64,000 bases of DNA. It comes from Takakia lepidozioides (taxonomy: Eukaryota; Streptophyta; Takakiopsida; Takakiales; Takakiaceae). Positions 56,761 to 64,000 of this stretch are shown piece by piece. The notes beneath the pieces are model-generated. The model did not search any database, was not told where the DNA came from, and was given only the letters and a program-made list of their open reading frames with translations. A program made the translations under genes and the position numbers. How positions within the stretch are numbered: the stretch's first letter is position 1; every line of letters begins with the position of its first letter. The DNA lies in assembly GCA_030704615.1 (NCBI GenBank), contig CM060731.1, positions 42,782,001-42,846,000 on the forward strand, written 5' to 3'.

Positions 56761-56764
56761 AGGG

Positions 56765-56870
56765 GCGCCTGAAGGCATAGAGATAGATGATAGGAACGTT
56801 TGAACTCGAGACCCACAGGCCAATACACGAGTGGCTTACCACCAGGCCAAGAGCCCTCTTGTGTGGTTTT
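56765..56870 (-). repeat. tRNA-derived SINE-like sequence
   Basis: On the minus strand an A-box-like TTGGCCTGGTGGTAAGCC is followed by a B-box-like CGAGTTCAAACG. It is not a functional tRNA gene. Confidence 0.5.
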
Positions 56871-58540
56871 ACACACAAACACAAAAATGCTAGAAAAAGT
56901 AAAAATATAAAAATGGATGAATCCCATAACCGGTACCATGGAACCGGCAATTTTTAGGATGGTAACCGGTAGATTGAGAACCGGACAAGAAAAAATTCAT
57001 GTGTTTAATGAGAACCTATAACCCAGATGTTTTTCAAACCTATTGTTATACCCTGCCCCGGCCATCCATTTTTTTCAAGGAGTAGGCCATAACCGGGACT
57101 GGAAGAGGTCTCAAAACATGGTATCCGGCCAACCCTTACACCCCCTGACAAACTGACATCTAGGAGAGGACATGAGCATATCCTCTCACGCACAAAATGA
57201 GAGGTAGCATGTAGTATTTTCCTTGTTCATTGACAGGGGCTGTGGGGCGTTTTAGGTGTTGCACGGGTGATTTGGGCGCTAAGCAGCGTTTTTTAGAGAT
57301 GGCGGCCCACCACCTTGCCTCATTCTTGCTCACTGCTCTGCGTTCTCATTGTTACCTTGCTTTTGTTGCATATTATGGCATTGGTAGTGGTCTCTAGGTG
57401 TGTTGCAAGTAGAGAGGGGGAGTGCTTTAGGGTGCAACTTGATGTTTCCTTAACCTTGAATTCTTCTTCAGGTGTTGTTGCGGAACAGCTTGGCATTGTT
57501 GCCTCTGCTGGGCCCCTTGTCACTGAGCCAAGCACTGACCCTCAGAGTCTTGTTGTTAGACTGTCGTCTCCTGTTCACAGTGATTATGGCAACATTTAAG
57601 CTGCTGAGGCCTGGACGTCAAGGAGTGGGAGGTTGGCCAACTCTCTAGATAGTTGTGATCCTGAATATTATAACTTTGACAACTTTCATGACATGGGCCC
57701 TGACTATTTTTATCCTAGACAGCATGAGCTAGATTTTGAAAGGTAGATTGAGAGATCTCAAGAGTTTGAGGCTTCATTGTGATCAGTTCTGGTTTGATAA
57801 GATAGAAAAGACGGTTGATCTTGACGCGTCCTACCTCACCGAGCATCACGAGTCAGTTCTTGCCCATCCATCTGAACCTGGCTTGGTAACAGAGAAAGCT
57901 AGTCGTTAACAAGTCAAGTTTTGGATTTGAGGAACTCTGAACGATTGTCCCGGGTTGCTCCAAAATTCGGTCTTGAACCGTAGGCAGTTTGTTCTTGAGT
58001 GGTGGAATGGGTGAAGGGGTCCCCATCCTTCAACTCAAACATGCACAAACTGATGTTACAGTCATGCGAATCGAGTATTAATCGATAACAGAATACCCAA
58101 ATGCAATTATAATCACAACACTACTTGCGGCCGACATGGGATTAGATCTTGGTGAGTCAAGGCTGGCTTTTGACAACATTCGTTTAAAGGTAGTCAAGGG
58201 CTCTATCTGAAGCATCACCTAATCAAGCTCAGTCCGACTGGTATTCACTTTCATCTTCAAGCTTCGAAGAAGCCCCACCATCCACACCACAATCAGAACA
58301 GCACTCTGATTTCCGTCCACTATCAGCGGAGTCAGTCCACATTCCCTCTCCCTCACTCATTACCTGCTCCAGTCAAGTACAATTACAGGCTGACCCCTCT
58401 ACAGCCTCTTGGAAAGTTGATATGCCAGAAGAATTGCCACAACAGTGCCAATATTCTCAGGATCAATGGTGGGTGAATGGAGTAGCTACGCAGATCATGG
58501 ATGAAACCAGACACTGGAACCTTTCCAGGAAAACATCATT
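56871..58540. other. Intergenic stretch with an unrecognised 94-codon ORF
   Basis: A plus-strand frame at 57,315-57,599 starts with a hydrophobic segment (LLCVLIVTLLLLHIMALVVV) and then a Ser/Val-rich tail. The following sequence can be read as DPEYYNFDNFHDMGPDYF before stops. I recognise no family; it may be a decayed coding region of a repeat. Confidence 0.3.
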
Positions 58541-61418
58541 TCACCAGTAATCCCCACAAGAACAAAACCCATCTTCAAAATGGTGAAAACAGATAGCTCC
58601 CGTACCACAATTGCTCGGCCAACAATCTTTGAGATGAACTTAGTGGCCGTGTGGCAGTCACCACACACTCGAAGATTCTTGATCAGACGCAGACGCGTCC
58701 CAGGGGCCGTGCTGATCAGCCCGAAACCAATGGCCAGCTTCTCACTGTGGTGGCAAAGAAAAATTCATTTTGCTCCTCCCCCACATCATGCAATACAAAG
58801 CGCGTGTCAGGCACATACCCTGCCTCCTTCATCTGCCGAGACAATCGTCTCAGCTCAGCATGGATTTCTGGAATTTAGGGATGCAATTTGTCATCTACAA
58901 TAAAGGTGTACACCCTGTTGCCAACTTCAATGCAGCAGCGACCTGGCTCCTTTCTAACCCCTCTCAGCTTCATCATTTTTCTCACCCTTGCAGTATCAGC
59001 CCACCTGCCAGCTGCGGCATAGATGTTTGATAGCAACACGTAAGTTGCGGCATCCTGTTCATCCCACTGAGAATAGATGTTGCTGCACGTTCAGCCATAT
59101 CCACATTGCCATGGATTCTGCAGGCACCAAGCAAGGCCTTCCACACCACAGCATCTGGTTTCATTGGCATTTTATTAATGAGGTCCTCTGCCTCATCCAA
59201 TTGCCCCGCACGTCCAAGCAGATCCACCATGCAGCCAAAGTGCTTTAATGTCGGAGTGATACCATGATCCTGACTCAGGGAATCAAAGTAGTGTCTTCCT
59301 TCATCCAGCAGGCTAACGTGGCTGCATGCAGAGAGAACACATATAAAGGTGATACTCCCTGGCGTAAAGCCGTCCTTTTGCATTACTTCAAATAGCTGCA
59401 GTGCTTGCAACAATGCTGGGCATATCCTGAGATCATTGCGCTCCAGGAAATCACATTTCGTTCAGCCATGTTGTTAAATAATACCTTCGCATCCTCAATG
59501 CTGCCGCATTTGGCATACATGTCCACCAGGGCACTATTCCCGCATCATTTGCTCATACATCTCCAAAGCCTCCATCCCAGACCCTTGCTGGGCATATCCT
59601 GCTATCATCACATTCCAGGAAACCACATCTCGTTCGGCCATGTCGTCGAACACTCCCTTTGCATCCTCGATGCTCCCGCCTTTGGCATACATGTCCACCA
59701 GGGCATTGTTCAGAATGACATCTGGTACAATTCCTGCTTTGATGATGTCACCATGGACCTTCTTGCCCTTTTCCAGGGCTGCCAGGCTCGCACACGCATT
59801 GCAAATGCAAACGAACGTGATCCGGTCTGGCTTTACCCCTTCCCGCATCATTTGCTCATATTTTTCCAAAGCCTCCATCCCAAACCCATGCTGGGCATAT
59901 CCTGCTATCATCGCGCTCCAGGACACCACATTTCGTTCAGCCATATTGTCGAACACTCCCTCCGCATCCTTAATGCTGCCACATTTGGCATACATGTCCA
60001 CCAGGGCAGTATTCAGAATGACATCTGGTACAATTCCTGCTTTGATGATATCACCATGGACCTTTTTCCCCTTCTCCAGGGCTGCCAGGCTCGCGCACGC
60101 ATTGCAAATGCAAACAACCCTTCCCGGATGATTTGCTCATACGTTTCCAAAGCCTCCATCCCGCACCCATGCTGGGCATATCCTGTGATCATCGCACTCC
60201 AGGACACCACATTTCGTTCGGCCATATTGGCGAACACTCCCTTTGCATCTGCGATGCTCCCGCCTTTCGCATACATGTCCAACAGGGTGTTGTTTAGAAT
60301 GACATCTGGTACAATCCCCGCTTTGATCATGTCACCATGGACCTCTTTGCCCCTTTCCAGGGCTGCCAGGCTTGCGCATGCATTGCAAATGCAGACAAAT
60401 GTGACCCGGTCGGGCTTCAACCCTTCCCGCATCATTTGGTCATACGTCTCCAAAGCCTCCATCCCAAACCCATGCTTGCGCACGCATTGCAAATGCAGAC
60501 AAATGTGACCCGGTCGGGCTTCAACCCTTCCCGCATCATTTGGTCATATGTCTCCAAAGCCTCCATCCCGAACCCATGCTGGGCATATCCTGTGATCATT
60601 GTGTTCCAGGACACCACATTTCGTTCAGTCATATTGTTAAACACTCCCCTTGCATCCTCGATGCTGCCACATTTGGCATACACGTCCACCAGGGCGGTGT
60701 TCAAAATGACATCTGGTACAATTACCGCTTTGATGATGTCACCATGGACCTCTTTGCCCTTTTCCAGGGTTGCCAGGCTTGCGCATGCATTGCAAACACA
60801 AACAAATGTGATGTGGTTGGGCTTCACACCTTCCCCTATCATTTGCTCATATGTCTCCAACGCATTCTTACCACACCCATGCTTGTTAAATCCTGCCATC
60901 ATAATATTCCACGTGATCAAACTGCGTTTAGGCATTTTGTTGAACACTTCATGTGCATCCATAATGCTCCCGCACTTGACGTACATGTTGACAAGGTTGT
61001 TGTGTAGGAAAACGTTTGGCTTGAGTCCCCTTTGGATAATGTGAGTGTGCACCTGCTTTCCCGTTTCCAGGCTTGTCATCTTGATGCACTTACGCAAGAG
61101 ACAGACATAAGTATCTGAATCTGCTGAAATGCCTCCTTGGGTTAGAATCTGTAGAGCCTCTTTCAGTTGCCCTGCCTCACATAGCATCCTTACATGCCCA
61201 GAAGTGCCAGAAGGGGTATTATGGATTCCCTCTCTTGGTCCTCTTTTGGAAGCTGTGGTCATGGTGGAGGTGCCTGAATTCAAGAACTGTGCCGCCGCCG
61301 CCGCCACGTCCAGTTGACCATCTACCCATGCAGGTTTGTTATAGCTATCGATCCACAGGGATTCATGGGTAATCTTGTGCTTGAAATCTGGCCCTCTCAG
61401 ATGGAACTGGACCCACAC
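58541..61418 (-). pseudogene. Long PPR gene of the DYW class, frameshifted
   Basis: The N-terminal ORF (61,418-60,432) holds the first PPR units. Further units lie in 60,492-60,013 and 60,001-59,534 in other frames. E-type sequence follows (58,982-59,413, GCMVDLLGRAGQLDEAEDLI; then YVLLSNIYAAAGRWADTARV). The DYW deaminase domain ends the gene: EAGYVPDTRFVLHDVGEEQ, then in another frame [19 protein letters not shown] and [15 protein letters not shown], finishing CSCGDYW at 58,544-58,564 with TGA at 58,541. DYW proteins edit C to U in organellar RNA, and the HxE and CxxCH zinc sites are visible. At least four frame breaks make it a pseudogene. The break near 60,480 is at a repeat unit junction where a near-identical block was partly duplicated. 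Confidence 0.85.
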
Positions 61419-61449
61419 TCCATCCCTGCTCCTTCAGATATCCTGCCTC

Positions 61450-63440
61450 GGCACCCGTAATGCATAGATCCTCCTTGTTGCTAGCAGCTGACAATGACAA
61501 CCTAAATTTTTTCTAGCAAACACCCCAACCCTACTTATCACAGAGGAGTTCCTATACAAGACTTTCAAAACGTGTTGGCCACACCAGAGAGGATGACGAT
61601 TTGCAAGAAAGCTTTGCGACACATCTTGTTGTCTGCTTCTCTCTGTAATATAACAGGCATTCACCTTTGGGCCTCGATTGTCCCACCATTGACTGGGGTC
61701 CCAAAAATATTCCTTCCAAAGCGTCTCCTCATTGTTTTGGGATAATTGCCTGTTGCCACATTGGCAGTAACATAACAAAATCACTCCAAACTAGTATAGA
61801 TCGACCAGATAAGCTAACTGGCGGAACTCAACACACAAAATTAGGGACGACCCCTGATAAGAAGACAAAACAGGCTGAAATGTGTTGAAGAAGAAGGGGC
61901 CCTCACCACATTGTCCTTGACCTTGTGCCATGAAAGCACCTACCTTTTCTTTCACCCACGAAGGATTCAACCAACCATCAACCCAAGGGACCTCTTGTTT
62001 GCATTGCTTGTGTCTGTAGTCAGGTGTTCTCGGATTGGTCTGTGAGAACCACCACAGTGCAGCTGGAGAAATTTAAACATGGCCTTCTAAGACCAAGCGA
62101 ACGCTTCCAAGTACCTTGTACACATAGGAAACAGAACAAATCATGACACTGAAAGGAAGAGCCCACTTTTGCAGAATGGACATACTTCTTTACATGGTAT
62201 ATCAAAAAAGCCACACCTTTCCATTGCGGTTGTCGCACCGTTGTAAAGGATCTTTAAACAACTAATGCCAGAGATGCTCCATGCTCCAGGGTAGACCTTC
62301 ATGCCCGAAACTCTGACAGCATCAACACTTTGACCGCTCCCTTATGGAAGAGTGCTAGCTTTCAACAACATTCTTGCAGGTCACTGTGGGCTCCATTGGA
62401 GTCTACACCATGAGGACCATAACAACACGTCCAAACTTACACAGATGCGAAACAAGTTGTTCATGACAAGACTGCCCCTCTAATCAGGTCACTATCAGTT
62501 ATACTCACTTTCATCTTCAAGCTTCGAAGGAGCACCACCATCCAAACCAGAACCAGAACCACAGTCCCACATCCTTCCACCATCACCAGATTGTTCTCGA
62601 TCTTGTGGCATGGCAATTAGTTTATCTTTCACCCAAGGAGGATTGAACCAACCCTCTATCCAAAATCCCTCTTGTGTGCGCTACTTATGAGTGTAGTCTG
62701 GAGATTTTGGAGTGGTCTGTGGAAACAACCAAGGAGCAGCTGAGCAGCCACAGTCGCAACCTTCCCTAGTACCTTCCAAAGTCCAGGGAAAGACCTTGAG
62801 CATCCTACTTCAATTCCCCCCCTAGGCATTCCCTTCTTAGAAAGAACAAGCTACGATATTGATAGTAAACAAGATATTGCACCGCAAAGCGAGATTTGAA
62901 CTTCACTCGACAACTAAGGGTACAATCCAATCCACCCAGTATTACCATACCAGAGTTCCTCCCTCAGACATACATCCTGGGGAAAGCTCACCTTGTGAAC
63001 ACTGCAGTCCCACCATTGTGAAGGAACTTCACAGAACTCCTGCCACCGCTGTTCCATGCTCCAGCGTTGACCTACGTGCGAGATATACATATTATCCGCC
63101 TTGTCTAACACTCACTTGTGCTTTCTTGATTCTTTGCCTTGTTTCTGCTAGATTTCTCAGCAGACAATTCCACGCCTGGATCCTACGGTGCATACAACAT
63201 GGCGAACACAAGAAGAAAACCGCGAAGTGTTTCGTGTCACACCTGATTTGAACGGCACCCCTGAAGGTTGGCAAGGCGCCATTGCTACTACATGCAAGGG
63301 ATTCCATCCTGTGCGCATTGCCGAGGGTAATGCCGGTTTCGGCTCCACAGCCGAGCCCCTCAATCCGCTGCATGACGCTCCCGCATGACTGAAGCGAGTG
63401 GACAGGCACTGGTGTATGGAGTCGGCCTGTGCGGTCAGGA
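61450..63440. repeat. Right half of the old PPR-linked segmental duplication
   Basis: It matches about 1000-2430 on the left with indels, ending around ACTGAAGCGAGTGGACAGG (63,390; left copy 2365). No gene recognised. Confidence 0.55.
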
Positions 63441-64000
63441 GAACACCGGAAGACGCTGCCATCTCCCCCGGTGAGTGAGAAATTGGCAGAAGATATGTTT
63501 TGGGCTGCGTACTCGCAACCCCGATGCAAGAAATTGGTTGAAATTTACAACAAGACTGGAGATGCTTAGCTGCTCCTGGTCGTTTTCAGAGACCACACTA
63601 AAATCTCCGGACTGCAGACTTAAGCTGGTTTAGCATCTGTGTAAGTTTGGACATGTTGGTGTGTTCCTCATTGTGTAGAGTCCAATGGAGCCCAAAGCGA
63701 CTTGCATGAATGTTGTTGAAAGCTCCCTAGCACCTCTCCGTGAAGGAAGTTGTCAAAATGTTGAGACTGTCGGATTTTCGGGCACAAAAGTCTACCTTGG
63801 AGCACGAGCAGAGCTGATCCTTCACGATGGTGGGACAATCGCAAGGTGTGGCTTCTTAATGTACTAGGTGAAGAAGTTTGTCCATCTTGCAAATGGGGCT
63901 CTTGGCTCCTCCTGTTAGTATCACGATTTGGTATGAATCCTCCATGGGTCATGACACAAAGACAAGGACAATGTGGTGAGGCTCCTTCTTCAACCTTTTT
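63441..64000. other. Unrecognised terminal stretch
   Basis: A 60-codon plus-strand frame (63,685-63,867) has no recognisable motif. Nothing else is supported. Confidence 0.3.

Overview
The window is nuclear DNA from a land plant, most likely a seed-free one (fern, lycophyte or moss; an inference). It shows PLS-type pentatricopeptide-repeat (PPR) genes ending in a DYW motif, an F-box gene, remnants of a plastid VKOR/thioredoxin (LTO1-like) gene, GT-AG introns, and a chromovirus LTR retrotransposon primed by initiator-Met tRNA. There are no prokaryotic operons, rRNA genes or CRISPR arrays. Almost every long ORF is interrupted, so the window is mainly mobile and decayed DNA.

Layout. 1-9,668: left flank, with a truncated PPR gene, a decayed LTO1-like gene, an F-box gene and SINE-like or low-complexity DNA. 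9,669-49,450: a 39.8-kb block bounded by perfect 44-bp terminal inverted repeats (TIRs). 49,451-64,000: right flank, with a second near-identical F-box segment, one LTO1 last exon and a long decayed PPR-DYW gene. The F-box segment (about 4.2-8.86 kb) recurs in the same orientation at about 49.6-55.9 kb, directly across the block.

The TIR-bounded block looks like a giant, apparently undescribed DNA element. Its own genes form two diverged arms around a centre near 28.4-29.5 kb. Each arm has a DUF7869-like gene (putative transposase-like protein) facing the centre. Further out each arm has an intron-rich cluster transcribed away from the centre: (i) in the left arm, a protein with RNA polymerase II CTD-like SPEY octads; (ii) a ParB/sulfiredoxin-fold-like protein with an acidic tail; (iii) FCP1/NLI-type HAD phosphatase-like paralogues, here called P1, P2 and P3. 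A 24-bp palindrome (arms AACCTCCACTG and CAGTGGAGGTT around two bases) occurs about 22 times in the element's own DNA, mostly in introns and promoters, and I found none outside it or in the retrotransposons nested in it. Two promoter regions, about 24-25.7 kb and 32.4-34.7 kb, carry TATA boxes on both strands.

Later insertions lie within the block: a complete young Ty3/gypsy chromovirus (10,415-17,383, 724-bp LTRs, 5-bp target duplication), a fragment of its LTR family (28,948-29,216), and a composite of two other Ty3/gypsy remnants (35,747-42,486), one with a PHD finger at the integrase C-terminus. A piece of the host LTO1-like gene sits at the element's centre.

The element's genes read as a set: a DUF7869-type protein possibly acting on the TIRs, a ParB-fold protein that might recognise the palindromes, and a CTD-mimic with phosphatase-like proteins that could touch host transcription. 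That functional picture is inference. What is seen directly is the TIRs, the palindromes, the gene content and the repeat geometry. No copy of any element gene here appears fully intact.
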